From contig NW_026516742.1 of the NCBI RefSeq assembly GCF_025766255.1, positions 148,630 to 212,629 on the forward strand: a stretch of 64,000 nt of DNA, read 5' to 3'. Shown piece by piece: positions 26,384 to 38,865 of the stretch. Positions within the stretch are counted from its first letter, which is position 1. Every line of letters starts with the position of its first letter. A model generated the notes under the pieces. That model was not told the origin of the DNA, ran no database searches, and saw only the letters and a list, made by a program, of their open reading frames with translations. This stretch comes from Zychaea mexicana. Its lineage: Eukaryota > Mucoromycota > Mucoromycetes > Mucorales > Lichtheimiaceae. A program made the position numbers and the translations under genes.

Positions 26384-28229
26384 CGAAATTTCGTTGGAGA
26401 AGGGAAGGTGTCGAAGAGTTTATGGGCTGCGGCAGGTGGAATAATTTGCAGCACTTATTTCTATTGGCAAGCACGTTCTACGCTTATTCCACACTTCAAG
26501 TATCATTAAGTTACCAGACAATAATCCGACGCGTCGTATCGCCTATTCTTTCCGTTCATAAACTCTATACTTTTTTCGGTACATATCTATCAGCTGCCTT
26601 CTTATTTACAAGAATCTTTATTTGATACGCCTGCAGACGATAATGTCGACGAGAAGGATTTAAAAATTCACAAACTTACCGATTATCATAGCAATCCGCT
26701 CCTTTGTCTAAGACTTTTTACTCACATATAAGTACAACTACAGTTGGACGATCTTTGAGTTTCTAACAGAGTAGAGAGTACGTTGAATAACTGGAGAAAG
26801 GAGAGAGACTCTGTGTATGTGTGTACTCATGTGCTGTACATACGGCAACAGATGATTTACTACTGTAGCTACCGTCGTTGTAGCTGTGAGACGCAGAACG
26901 AGCAGGAAAGCATCACCACCATCCACAGCTCAGTGGTGAATCTTCGTTGGTTTATTATTCGCTATAAATTTTAAATCTTCTAATCACTATTTATATGATA
27001 TGTCTTGTTCACTATCAATATCAAGTATGCCTATAGAAGACTATAGTCTGTCCAGTCGTATCTTTTCTTATGTACTTGATAAGAGCCAGCGGCAGAGGAT
27101 ACTTTAGACTAAATATATAAGAACCCGCGCCCCTTGCTATTCCTTCCCTCTAAACTTTTATCCTATTTGAGCGACATCACATTATCTGTTTTTACCTTCT
27201 TTATCATAATAGCGTGCAGCAAAAGAAGTGACTATTGTCCCAATGGCGCATGTCACCTAGTCTTCCAATAAATACTTTGTTGCTACGCGTGCGCGCTTAG
27301 ATTTATACATCGATCCAGCGATCTTTTGACGAGTATGTACAATACTCAGCCTTTATAAAAACACCCCGTAAGCAGCTAACAAAATGGGGGTTTTCTTTGT
27401 GCCAGATTTACCTGAAAACATCAAAGCACCAATCATTGGTAACACGGCTCAGCGCATCATAAACAGTGCTTTGTTTTCAATACAAAAGCTAAAGGTCAGT
27501 ATTGTTTTATCTTATGGCGAAAATATACTGCGTTGCTAAGCAATCGAATGCTATGGTTTTATGTTCTGCAGCCTCAACATCTTATGGTAACTTTAATAAG
27601 CTACATAGCAGATCCCCGTCCTTCCTATAATTCTCTTTCCGTTATTTTTTTTAATTTGCTCGGTTACTACCAATAGACGTGTAACAAAAAGGTGTCAGGG
27701 ATTTTATTTTAAATGTATTGATTCAAGGTGGTTATTTGGTCCTCCACGATCCTACGATGGGTGACTTTCAATCAAACAAGCAGCAACTACCTACATGCAA
27801 GGAATTCAGTAGACACGAATGTTTGAAAAACCTTGTTATATACATGTAGTATTATCAATAAGATCTGCAGAAAGAGGAGCAAAACATAATTGATATCATA
27901 CGATTCGTCGTCGCATATCTATAAGACATGCATATTCAGTACGTACGTAGATCAATCGTAGCATGCTATTATGCACTGCTACAGTAATAATTCATCCGCT
28001 CTTATTGAAGCGATCATCCGAATAAGTATGTAGCTCTTTTTTGCCTAGTCAAGTATTGATAGTTCCTTTTATTGCTCTTTTGTTTGATTTTTTTTTCGGT
28101 CGAAGGATTCTCTGAACTGCGCTTGTTGGTTTTAGAAATGAACTTTTTACTAGGCAAATGCTTGGGTTTCTCTAGAGGACAACCATCATTTAAGCTTCAT
28201 TTTTGCTGTTTTGCGTGATGAACTGCAGG
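26384..28229. other. Gene-poor region
   Basis: No supported gene lies here apart from one candidate first exon at 27384-27494. There is a TATATAA at 27114-27120 and a pyrimidine-rich stretch after it, which could be a promoter for that candidate. Confidence 0.4.
27384..27494 (+). CDS. Candidate first exon of an unidentified or lost gene
   Basis: An ATG opens 37 codons of protein-like sequence (starting MGVFFVPDLPENIKAP) that runs into a possible donor, AAG|GTCAGT. A TATATAA and a CT-rich stretch lie 260 bases upstream. No convincing following exon is seen; a short piece after TTCTGCAG near 27571 is possible. I do not recognise the product; it may be a remnant. Confidence 0.25.
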
Positions 28230-30003
28230 TAGATTCAAAATGTGATTTAAGCCGGACGATCACCAAAGGTCAGTTCAACGCACCCTTTCCTAAAATGAAA
28301 CTTACGACGACAGGGAGATCTTATAACGTAGGTTCTTGCCAGCGCTTCGTTGCGCGAGTAGTTAACGGTTGTGGTAACGTGGAAAAAACTGGTTCGGATT
28401 GCTGGACAAAGCGAAAAGTGCTGCGATAGAAGTATTCTACGCCCTTTGTCGTTCTTGTAGCATTTCATACAAATTCTTCATGTTTCGTCGTCTTGGATCG
28501 GAAAATCGGACTCCCAACGCTGGGACGTAGCCACCATTTATCCAATTCGTTCCGTAGTGGTTTCGTACATGACTCTGGTATATGCCAAGAGTACATCTCA
28601 ACGTTCCATCGAAATAGCTTCACCCTGGAGACGTTCAATCAATTGTTTCCAATGATGAAAGTAGCAACCCTATATATATATATGTATATGCCTCGCCACT
28701 TTTGACACCAGGAGAAAGTGTTGTTAGAAGCGATAGAAAAAATCCAGCTCTCTGGGTCTGCGGAAAGTCCATCATTATTCTACACATGGATGATTCACCA
28801 GCGTCAATCTTCTTAGTATCCAGCACCTTGAGCATTGTATTAAAGTACAAACACAATGTTCTGCACTCAAAGCACCAAAAATTGCTAGGAAAACTGGGGC
28901 ATATCTTTGCAATTTTTCGTGGGAAATGACAGAATTGCACAGGTAGTAACCGTCACCAAAACAAGAGTATGTGACACCTGTAAAAGTTGGTTCTTAGGGT
29001 GCATTTGATATGCTGTTGGATGAAAGGAGAAGCAAAAGGAATGCAGAACGTATCGGAATGGATATCCAGCGGTGACCGTACAAAACCGGGAAAATCGATA
29101 TTAAGCTGTCGAATTGGAGCAGCTGCCGTTTCAATGTTGGGTGCGCCTTAGCGTTGGACCCGTTCAAAGCAAGTATGTTACGACGGCGATACGCCATTTT
29201 ACGAGCGTGCTGTAAATCGACGTCGATCTCGCGCACAGGTTGTTGTGGTGGGTTCATTGCTCTCTGAGAGCTGCTACCGACAACAAGGGCCACCCTTTCG
29301 GTAAGTTTGGCGACTGATTGCTTGCTTATATGAGCTGCTTCAGATTGACCATGTGATTGCGTGTCATAATGCCGGGCAGTGCCCACCCAACGGATGAACT
29401 TGAAGTTGTCCTGGACGTCGCAGGCAATGTGTTGCATATTTCCTTTGCATTTAACACACTTTTGCTTTTAAAGGAGTAACTTAGTGCTAGCAGGTTTGAC
29501 CTGATGGTCTTTTGCTTACAACAATCCTTTACGCAATGTATAGCACCAAGGGAGATCTTGGTATCATAATGCTGACTCCACCGTCAACTTTCTTCTGATT
29601 CTGTTGGTAAAGTTGCCAGCCAATGTCGGTGGGCCGTTCTCATGTTCCGTCTGCTTTGGAAAGCAGGGCAATCGTGTGCTTTTTGTCGCCGTCGATCCAT
29701 CTCGTAAATCCGTCCTTCATGTTGGAGAACACGTTAAAAGCTAATCGGTGAGTTTGGTACCTTACAATCAGTTTGTTCTAGTTGAGTGCGTAGAGTAGCG
29801 AGGAACGCAATAAAAAGACACTGGTTTTCGTGCCCTGCTTTTACTGCAACCGCCGAATCTTTCCCAATGATGAAATGGACGTTGGATTGTTTATTTTTTG
29901 CAACTTGTTGTCGTTTGATTACGAGTCGACAACGGTGAGTCTCTGTATTTTGGTGTCTGCTTATTACCATCGCTACACTGCTTGAGTGTATAGCAGTTAC
30001 CAT
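28230..30003 (-). pseudogene. Decayed coding relic, unidentified (perhaps an old transposon)
   Basis: Several minus-strand frames read as protein-like but are cut by stops: 29734-30003, 28994-29437 (147 codons, containing KMAYRRRNILALNGSNAK), 28635-28940, and a piece around 28247-28560 with RICMKCYKNDKGRR. Their order and single orientation suggest one degraded gene or element rather than chance. No family is recognised. Confidence 0.3.
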
Positions 30004-30431
30004 GCCTTTTCAATCAAGTACAGGATTGGTACCTGAGATCCGGACTCGGGGTTCCCATATAAGAAGCGGAGATGGTGCACAAGGTGAAACACGGATCGAC
30101 ACTATATACTACAGCGGCATGACAGCGACCGTGTGTGTTTCCATAGTGTCAATCCAACGATACTTCTTTTACTTTTGCTTTGGCACAGCAAAAACAAAGG
30201 AGAAGCAGAAGGGCTTTGCAAAGCCAATCACGTGATGGGGCGACTGCGCTTGAAAACCAGTCTTGACCTGCTGATCCACTAGCGTGTGACTTTTTTTGGT
30301 TTTTGAAAAAGTATAAATACAGGTCTATTTTTCAGAGCAAGGATTTCTTTATGCAGTAGCACCAACAGATGTTTGGGGGCATCGGTGTATACTTTTCCCT
30401 ACGGGGCCCCATAGGAAAATGACAAAAAGCA

Positions 30432-30596
30432 CATTGGTGTGCACCACCAAAAGACAAAATCAATAACACAAAAAGTGTTGTTGAAGTCTAAACTATCTGA
30501 TTGTGCGTGTCTCCTTGATAATAAGGTGCACCACTACAAAAATAAATAAGAAAATGATAAAAATAAATAAACACAAAAAGTGTTGTTGAAGTTGCA
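30432..30596 (+). repeat. Two-copy direct repeat containing the palindrome AACACAAAAAGTGTT
   Basis: Two related units start with GGTGCACCAC or GTGCACCACC and end with ACACAAAAAGTGTTGTTGAAGT. The second is about 105 bases downstream of the first. Each contains a perfect 5-bp-arm palindrome. Confidence 0.6.
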
Positions 30597-33500
30597 AAGA
30601 TATGTTTGGTTATGGTTCCATGACTACGTATAATTTTGAAAGAGAGATTCGTAGGCTACAGTAATGGCAGCACCTTCAAGGCTGCCGTCTGACTATCAAA
30701 GCCGTTACCCTTGTCGTTGGACTTTGTCTTCCTGAATGTCAGCTCCACTGTATATAAAAAAAAGGGAGTCCTCCGTGAAGCACAGATCGTTTCGCACTGA
30801 AACATACACTCGCTTGTCATTTTAGCAGCGTTGACTACAATGACACTGCAGTTGTTTCAATAGGCATTTCAATCGAGTTACACAATTACGAACATTGATT
30901 GTTCTTGCAAAAGCGTGTACATAGTACGCACGAGATGTATTTGCAAGCATAGATCTTAGATAAACGCTGCTTCTGCAGTTAATGAGATTGTTACATTCTG
31001 CGAAAGTATCTATATCTACGGTTTCCTGACTTTGCACATGGTGCTTTACAAGTGCTCCTCATTACAAAGTAAATGAATTCGAGTAGATCTTTACCAAATA
31101 AATCATGAAGCTCTACCGTGTATTTTATTATACACGCTCTCTTGCTCAAGAGCTTTCCGATGAAGCTGGACAACCATTTTGGTGATAACATGTTCATGAA
31201 AGCCCTTCAGCAAGGCCTTAAAAGGCTTGTTGGGTGCATAGTGTACCTGCAAGCCTCCCCGTTATTTAATCGGATGTTAACTTAACTTGTGCCTTTCTGT
31301 TGGATACTATATAATGACATGGCAACTATGTAGGTATTTCAAACATGCAGACCACAAAGCCCAAGAACAGTATTAAATCAAAATGTTAATTTAGGTGGTT
31401 CAGATTATGCATTATATCATGCACCACGATTGTTTTTGTCGTCGTAAGGTTAGAGATGTACGCACAAACTGCCAGGATACACACGCCAAAGCGGTCGTTC
31501 TGTATATATCATCTAACATTAAAGGTTCAACTCCATACTTTTTAAACATATTACCAAAAGCACCGTCTGTAGACACTAGCACCCAAATTGCTACCCTGAG
31601 AGCTACACGCATCCACAATCGTCACTCGTTAATCTCGCAGATCTTCATTCCAGTATGATACTCAAACCTCCGACAGTATCCCTCCTTATGTGGCATAAAC
31701 TTATACGGAGGCATTGGTTTTGGGCTATGCCGGGTGCTTTCAATTGTGTCTTAAGTCAATGACGTTATCGCGAGACCATATTCAAATTTAGGTTGTCTAA
31801 ATTTGAGCGTACAGGTGGCTTGATAAAAGGCGTGATATTCCCGAGGGGTTGATACCATGAAATGCTATGTATAAAAAGAAGTTATTATATATTCTACGAG
31901 AATGGCTATATGCAACAATCCCTTGTCTCGACCAATTTCCTCTAGCAAAAGTAAGCGTTATTCTGAACTGATAAGAAAGATATGTTTATTCTACCAAATG
32001 TTAATAAGTTTACGTCCGTGGTAATGATAGCCCCTTATTCTTTTGCTTCTAGTCTAAGTTTCTGCTTTAATGCCAAGGCTGTGCTGCAGTTGCTGTTGCA
32101 CTGACTCGTTGTACTTTATGATTATCCTTCGTAATTTTTTTGCTTTTGTATAACGGTATTGTTGTTGTATCACTCATCAGCTACATCCGTTGTATGATGA
32201 TCTCGTTATCTCTTCTTGTGGATCACGGACGTCATTTTTGATTAGAGGTATGGATAAGTTGTTTGCGATTACAAAACTCGAGAATCTTGATTTCGTTACT
32301 GTTGTTTGAAATATTGAAAACATAACGTGGATTTTGTGACGTTAGCTACCGATGAAATTGATGGCGAAATATTAGCATGTGTTTTGATTATTGTTTGTAC
32401 TTACTATTAATTTTCCTTTTCAAGCTTAATCCACTCGTATATGTGATGCTGATCCTTATTTTTTTGAATTCAATTGTTTGTCTTCAGCCCGGAATTGATA
32501 CAAGTGCGTTCGTATCTTACGAAACGTATTGACCTTGTATCATAATTCTCCATAAGCTTGCTCTAAGTGCTGCTTTTTGTCGTGCCTCGAGTTGTCTTTT
32601 CTTGCACCATTTGCCTTGTATCTTATGTCTTGTACAGTATATAACTTTTTTTTCTTTTTCCCTTTCTGTTTCTTTTCTGATTTTTTTGTGTTTCTTTTTC
32701 TTTTCTTTTTTCTTTTCCTTATTTACGGGGTCTATCATTACCTGGAAATTAACTTACCAAACATCTGTAGTGGGAATATATTCGTGAGAGATCTCGTTGA
32801 CTGGTATATAGGAACATGCAGGGCTCTACGACAAAGCAATGTGAGCACAATTGCGTAACATTAAAAGGTGGATCAATTGCTTTTTGCCACTAATTCTTAC
32901 CGTGATGCTTTTCTAAATGCCTATTGCCCCTGGTATATCTTGCTGTCTGTAGCTGATTTTCTTGAAGCATGTGTCTGCATCTCTTGAGGATGCATTAAAT
33001 AGCAATATCGTTCGGCCGCCACTTTTGCTAAAGGATGGTTTGAAGTTTTGATGAATATATGTGGTATGTCCCAATGACGTTTGTTGTAATCCTTTTAGAG
33101 CACTGCACATTTACCCTTTTTCGTTTTATCCACAAATGATCTTATTGTCGTCGCATGATAATTGAGCGAGCAATATGGATGCTGGTCGACAATCACGTGC
33201 GTTTCATTGATGTGCCTTGAGTGTGTATGTGCATATGTATCTTCCATCTTGACTTTGAAAGATGTATTGACTGCTTCCGCTTGCCACCGATCAGGTTTGT
33301 AGGATCGTCTCTATCACCAATGTATCGTAGACTGTATACTGATGGTAGGCTCTTCTTGATTTCCGCTTTGTTGGTATACAGTGCCGTCGTGTGGATCTGA
33401 ATATGATGGGCCACTTGATGATGACGCCTTCAAAGCCAATGTCGTGTTTGATGCGCCTTATGAGCGAGACCTTGTATTGTTTGAAATAGCTGTGTCCTGT

Positions 33501-34613
33501 GTTTGATTTGCGGTTACTACAGCTGCGTTTTCATTCACCACGCGTTAACTGCCTCACAACCATAGCAAGAATGAAACCGCCACATATGATGTGATGCTAG
33601 TTTGTTCACTTACTTGTTCGCATTGGTGTCCTTGACCTTTCCTGTCGTCCAAACCCGTGATGCTTAGTTGTATGGAGGTCATCGCCAAGATTTTGAATCG
33701 CCTTTACGATTCCTAAGAAGAGATAATAGATATGAGCATACCATTGTTTTTGACTTGATATCGGTGTCATCAGATAATCATGCGCACTTACTTTCAATTC
33801 ATAAAGTAGCAAGTAAAATGACTAATTGTGCTGCCTACGTCGTTTCTTGTCGCTCTTGTTGCCTCTGATGTGTGGTTGTCATTACGCTGCATACTATAGT
33901 ATCGCCAGATTATGTAGGTTTGACAAAAAAGCGTTCCCATGGCTTCTTGTTCTCTTCAACGATAAACAATCAGAAACGGACGAAACTTGTCATGTAATTG
34001 AAATGTTGCCGCTTGATTGTTCGATAAGTGCCAGATTCCAGGGTTTAGTTGCCACCTTCCTGCCTTGGTTGATGTTGTCGTCCGGAGCTCTTGATCTGCT
34101 GTTGTGCCATGATGAAGATCCGCTCGAAAGCTTGTTCTGTTCCCGCTGTTGTCAATTGTTACCGGAAATGCTGTTTGCCTGAGTTGTTGCCACCAAGTTG
34201 GATGTCATCAACGCCGATGACGACTATTTTGTTGCGTCGATGTTGTCGCATGAATAAATCTTGCTGTTTGTTGTCATAAGCAGAGGTGACTCATCATCTC
34301 GATCCGACCTTTAGCAATTGTCATTTGCAATGTTGTCAATTCGTTCCGCTCTTGTGCTTTTCGGTTTTATGTCTACAACGTGCTAATACCGCTCTCTTTT
34401 ATGTGTTGCTCCTTATATGTCCTTGGCGCCTTAATGTAACTTGTTGAGATACTCGAGTTGAACCGTCAGCCATGCTGATGCCTCTTCGTTGCTACAACTT
34501 CTTGCTTGTTATCCGTATCACTGAGTTGCGCTACTTCTTGATGTGATGATAAAATTGCTGCGCTGAAACATGTGATTCACCGTTGCACGCTTTTTCGTGA
34601 TGGGCATGCATTT
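30597..34613. other. Gene-poor region with short decayed open frames
   Basis: No intact gene is supported. Minus-strand frames at 30822-31197 and 31412-31618, and overlapping minus frames around 33100-33500, look mildly protein-like but are broken by stops and lack domains. A Phe-rich frame at 32577-32858 is a translated T-rich tract (32640-32730). The region is best read as transposon graveyard or intergenic DNA. Confidence 0.4.
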
Positions 34614-34862
34614 TGACAAGAGAAAATCAAGCCAAAGACGGGATTCTCCGAATCCTCGATTCGACACAAGGGTGCTTTTGTACTCGGCTAGCCTGAAATT
34701 TGGCGCCACCCCACCATGACGGCATGTCAGGCACATGCATACTAACCACACGCAACGACGATGTAATCAAGCCAAAGACGGGATTCTGCTAATCCACGAT
34801 CAGCGCCAAGTTTTTTTTTACTCGGCTAGCCTGGAAAGCTGGCGCTCTCCCAACATGGCAGC
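34614..34862 (+). repeat. Two imperfect ~95-bp direct repeats
   Basis: Copies at about 34622-34712 and 34766-34860 share AATCAAGCCAAAGACGGGAT at one end and ACTCGGCTAGCCTG plus TGGCGC near the other. They differ by small indels in the middle. They sit at the edge of a GC-richer island and may be a duplicated fragment of a repeat family. Confidence 0.65.
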
Positions 34863-36060
34863 GTACTACCACCGCACCGCTCTCGCCAGGACAACCCCAG
34901 CTTCAGGCACCCGAAGCAGAGGGCAAGGGTTATGAGACAGAAGGATACTCACTTCCATAGCAGAGGGACAGCTAACTGCTACCCAGGCCCCCTGAGGGAT
35001 CAGACGCGGTTTAGGCGTAAACACATTCCAGAGGACGACCGAGAACCGTGCTGTGGGGTCGGTGAGGTGGTAATGCTTGTGGAACAATGCTTTGTGGTAT
35101 TGTCGACGCAGGAGTACCACGGGGTGTCTTTTGAGCCAGTGTGAACCAATGGAGCAACCACGACTAAGAAAATGCTACAATGCAAAGACGGTCTCCAGGT
35201 CCTACATAGAGCTGCTCCCCTCCCTTGTATTAGCAATCGTCAAAACGATTGACTGCTACAAGAAAGGGGGATGGACGACTAGCAAAAATACTTTAAATTA
35301 GTTAGTAAATCATACTCACTTTGTTTTTCTTTATTACGTAAAAGTAAAGATGATCAATACGTGCCTGCAAACAGAGCCATGGTCTACCGGGCCGCTCCAT
35401 TGTACATTCCTGCTATGCAAGGTGTCACCCACGTCCTCCAAAACCGACAAACGACAATGCAATGTTCCTAGCACCACCATACAGCACACCGGTGGTGCCA
35501 CAGCCATCTAGTCCAAAGTCATCGTGAAACATGCGCAGAGGCCCCCTATATCTCCCTATACAGGCGATAGCACAGTGCCTTGCCACAGCCTTCCATCTCA
35601 GCCCTTACCTTACTCCGGGTACCCTCCACTGCACCCCATCGCCTGACGAAGGCGGAAGCCGCCAGACAAAACACCAGAAGCATCGCAGCCGAACCGACCA
35701 CGCAAAGACCTAAAGAACATGGATCCAATCAGTAAATATATTCCTTGAATATGAGACAGCCTTCTTTAAACTACATACCAAAACAGCCCACGCAAATAAG
35801 CCGACCAAAGAGGGCCCAAACGAACCACCCCAAGAAGCCATGCCGAGAAGGCACCACCGAGGAACCGACACATCACCACGACGCCGACGCCGACGCGCCA
35901 ACACAAACCAACGCCAACAAGCGGGAAGAAGAGGATAAAGCAGGAGCAGGTAAAGAAGAACGGAAGCAGGAAAAGGAGGGCCTATTAAATCGACCAGCCA
36001 GCAATGTTAGTTCTCATTTTTATCAGGCAGCAATGTGTTTGAAGCAGGCTTAGTAAAACG
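34863..36060. other. GC-richer island of unknown nature
   Basis: Base composition changes visibly compared with the AT-richer DNA on both sides: many CC, CCC and GCC runs on the + strand. Open frames are present on both strands but none has a recognisable domain; 35745-36053 reads as Lys/Glu/Asn-rich low complexity. No tRNA or 5S signature was found. It could be a non-autonomous element or a remnant of a retrotransposon. Confidence 0.35.
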
Positions 36061-36382
36061 AGGATTAACTTGTTACCAATAGTTATACGGAATACTGAAT
36101 ACTGAATGCGGAATACTGAATGTTTTTTTGAGGGTTTTGACTTTTGAATTTTTTTTAAGTGCTATAAAAATTTGTACGAAAAAGAAGAAGGCGGTATCAA
36201 AGATCGCGTCTATGATAGCAAAGAAGCAGAAGCACAAGACCAGCAGAAACATTACTTACCTTTTGTGGTGTTTTTTGCTTTTTTTGTTGGGATCTATCAT
36301 AACAGAAAGAATAGACGTGTCCAAGTCAGTGAACGTGCTCAATAAAAAGGTCAATGTGGAGTAGCTTACTTTATAGGTTTTT

Positions 36383-37066
36383 TCAGTACCACCAGGGGTA
36401 CGAGGGCGGTACCCAGTCAACGTGCATCAGATTGCTCTGATCGTCGTCAATATCCATGTCATCGCTGTCAATGTCCATGAGATCACCAGCATATGGGATC
36501 TCTTCGTCCTCTTCTGGCACAGGCGCCTCCTCAGCCTCTTCGTCATCGGCAACCTCAACCATCGGAGGAGCGAGAGCGGGGAAGAGGACAGGGAAAGCGG
36601 GAGCAGGCGCCTCCTCAGCCTCTTCGTCATCGGCAACCTCAACCATCGGAGGAGCGAGAGCGGGGAAGAGGACAGGGGAAGCGGGAGCAGAATGGTGAGG
36701 AAGAGGGGACGGCGGCAAGACGGGAGAACGCAAAGGACTGAACTGCGGTGATGGCGGTGGGGACGAACCCGCACGCGACAGAGCACTGGACGCATCATCA
36801 TTGTTGCCGAGGTCAATGATGAGGGAGGAGTCGGAAGAGAAGACGGTGACGAAGGAGTGGTGTGAGGCCGTGCTGGCGTTATCGAAGCTGAAGGTGGGTG
36901 TAAGGACGGGCGAGAATTGGGGTGGCGCGGAGGAGATGGTGGAACGGGAATGGTATGAAAGTTGTGATGCCGCGTCAGGGTCGTAGGGGATGGTGGACGC
37001 ATCGTCGTGGTCGAAGTTGTAGTAGCCTGTGGCTGGGTCGTAGGTGTTTTCAGCGTGAGTGCTCAT
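36383..37066 (-). CDS. Hypothetical disordered acidic/proline-rich protein
   Basis: A single-exon frame of 227 residues starts MSTHAENTYDPATGYYNFDHDD. The chain is Ser/Pro-rich (SSPPPSPQFSPLRSP), then has two 28-residue copies of a LFPALAPPMVEVADDEEAEEAP block. It ends in a DIDSDDMDIDDD acidic run and a WVPPSYPWWY tail. No domain is recognised. Uninterrupted length, a biased but non-repetitive start and codon structure argue for a real gene; frames on the other strand are shadows of its repeat. Function unknown. Confidence 0.5.
   Translation of the reverse strand: MSTHAENTYDPATGYYNFDHDDASTIPYDPDAASQLSYHSRSTISSAPPQFSPVLTPTFSFDNASTASHHSFVTVFSSDSSLIIDLGNNDDASSALSRAGSSPPPSPQFSPLRSPVLPPSPLPHHSAPASPVLFPALAPPMVEVADDEEAEEAPAPAFPVLFPALAPPMVEVADDEEAEEAPVPEEDEEIPYAGDLMDIDSDDMDIDDDQSNLMHVDWVPPSYPWWY
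36520..36687 (-). repeat. 84-bp tandem duplication inside the hypothetical gene
   Basis: Units at 36520-36603 and 36604-36687 are almost identical (a few substitutions). Being 84 bp, the duplication keeps the frame and adds 28 residues. Confidence 0.9.
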
Positions 37067-38865
37067 CGTAAAAGTACGGAAGAATAGAAAAACTGGTAAA
37101 GAAGAAAAAAAAAGGAAAACGCGTTTTTTTGTATCCTGCTTCCTTATCTATACTTGCTCTGATATGATTTAATTTGATATGCACAAAGAATTTCCTTTTT
37201 TGGGTTGCCTTGCCCCCATGATCTCTTACCACTCACATTAAAGATCCTTCTTTATGACTTATGAGACCTTTGAAGCAGACAACTGGAAGCTTGTTTTCGA
37301 TGAGCTATACTGCAGGAAAAGACCTTTTTGTTGCCATGGCATTCAGGGGTTGTGACATTTCTTGTTCCTGAAAGCTGCTTGTTGCCATGTCAAGCATGTC
37401 AAAAATTAATTTTATTGTGTTCGTCGCGTCACCCGTTTTGGCCAATTCCGAGCGGAATGGCGGCTGTTCTCGCGAAGAGATTCGCAAAGCTTTTTCACAC
37501 AATTGCAACCAGCACAATGTAAAGACTCCTGGCAACACGTACATACCAGGCCCTTGTCTTTCTGCGGCTCTGTGGCTAAGTTACGATGCTTTTCGTGCAG
37601 GGTCTCCATTGTACTTTGCTATCATACTCGGCCTCCATATGCACAGACCGTTCGTGCTGGCCGTGAAAAATAAATTGGGGGTGTAGGGAGTGGGTGGAGG
37701 GAGGACATCGGAGGGGATCCCGAGCTTGGGGACATCACTGGTACACGACGCTGCTGAATACGCTTGATAGAGTTTTCCATATCCTGGGAGGTTGACTACT
37801 AGTCTATTTTAGCCTCGCAACGAACTCGGTGGTCAGCTGATTGGCGATAATCGTAATCTGGCGAGCATGGTCGATGAAGAGAAATGGGATCCTTCTCAAG
37901 TAAACAAAAACCTTCCCCCAATCCTTGCGGTGGATCCGCTTTTATGATGACGCTGCTCACATAATCAGTCGTTATCTCTGTAATTGTAACATATAATATA
38001 ATATACTCTACTCCTCCTACTTAATAATATGTATTACGATCCCTGGGAACATGCGTACAGTAGATCCTCGAGAAGTGCAGCTAAGAAGCTCAGCGCAAAG
38101 CAAAGTCAACGGAGGAAACCAGCTTGAAAACACTGGCGTGGCCATGTACGTTACCTACTAGAAGTGGATGCGAAAGTAAGAATCAGTCACTGAGGTGTTA
38201 TGTCGCCATTTTAGCAAGCAATTGGATCTGTCAACCCAAACATTCCATACAAACAGCGCCCTCTGCAAGGATATCCACACACACACAAACAGAGAAAGGA
38301 AGAGAGAGACAGAGGTTTAATAACAGTGACCGAAATTCTATGCCATTTTTCGCGCATGTACAGTATGCAGTCGCCGTTGTAGAGCAACCCATTCATCTAA
38401 CTGCTGTTTAATCTAATGAAAACACTACAGCATTATTGACATTATTTTTTTCCTTCCATCTATATTACTGTACCTTGCATATGCACTCCGTTAAAGTAGT
38501 CTACGCCATCCACACTTAGAGCACTATGATATTCTACGCTAGCATGTAATATTCCGCTACACGGGTTCTTTTAGCTGTTGCATTCCAATCTCATATACAA
38601 ATATCTCTTTAACACAACTGTATCTCGAACAAGTGACCGCATGCTCATAGGCATCGGTCCAATTATCCTCTATATTGAGACATAAAACTTTAAACCTAAA
38701 CTGATGAAAAATACTTACCTAATTTTGGCTCTATCGGCATAGTTTTTTCTGACAAGCTGATCTCAAACAATGATGTCAAAAAAATAAACAAATTGATATT
38801 TATATTTCTTGATGAGTTGCTACTACAACAATGGAAGAAATTTGACAACAATGGCATACCGTATG
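37067..38865. other. Intergenic region, no supported gene
   Basis: A 99-codon + frame at 37387-37686 and a 79-codon minus frame over the same bases both lack domains, and I leave them uncalled. A short CA-rich tract lies near 38275. The last bases form the left flank of the DNA transposon. Confidence 0.4.

Noticed and set aside
32577..32858. Phe-rich 93-codon ORF as a membrane protein
   Set aside because: It is the translation of a T-rich low-complexity tract; no gene context.
33100..33500. Overlapping minus frames that look protein-like
   Set aside because: Each is cut by stops, no splice model joins them, and no domain is visible; kept only as possible relic.
34614..34720. tRNA-like element (GATTCGA-type B-box word near 34657)
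   Set aside because: No matching A box or cloverleaf arms could be built around it.
36422..36751. Plus-strand frames over the acidic repeat gene
   Set aside because: They mirror the 84-bp repeat of the minus gene; the minus frame is longer and starts with non-repetitive sequence.
37305..37686. Overlapping opposite-strand ORFs of 79 and 99 codons
   Set aside because: Neither has a recognisable motif, and they shadow each other.
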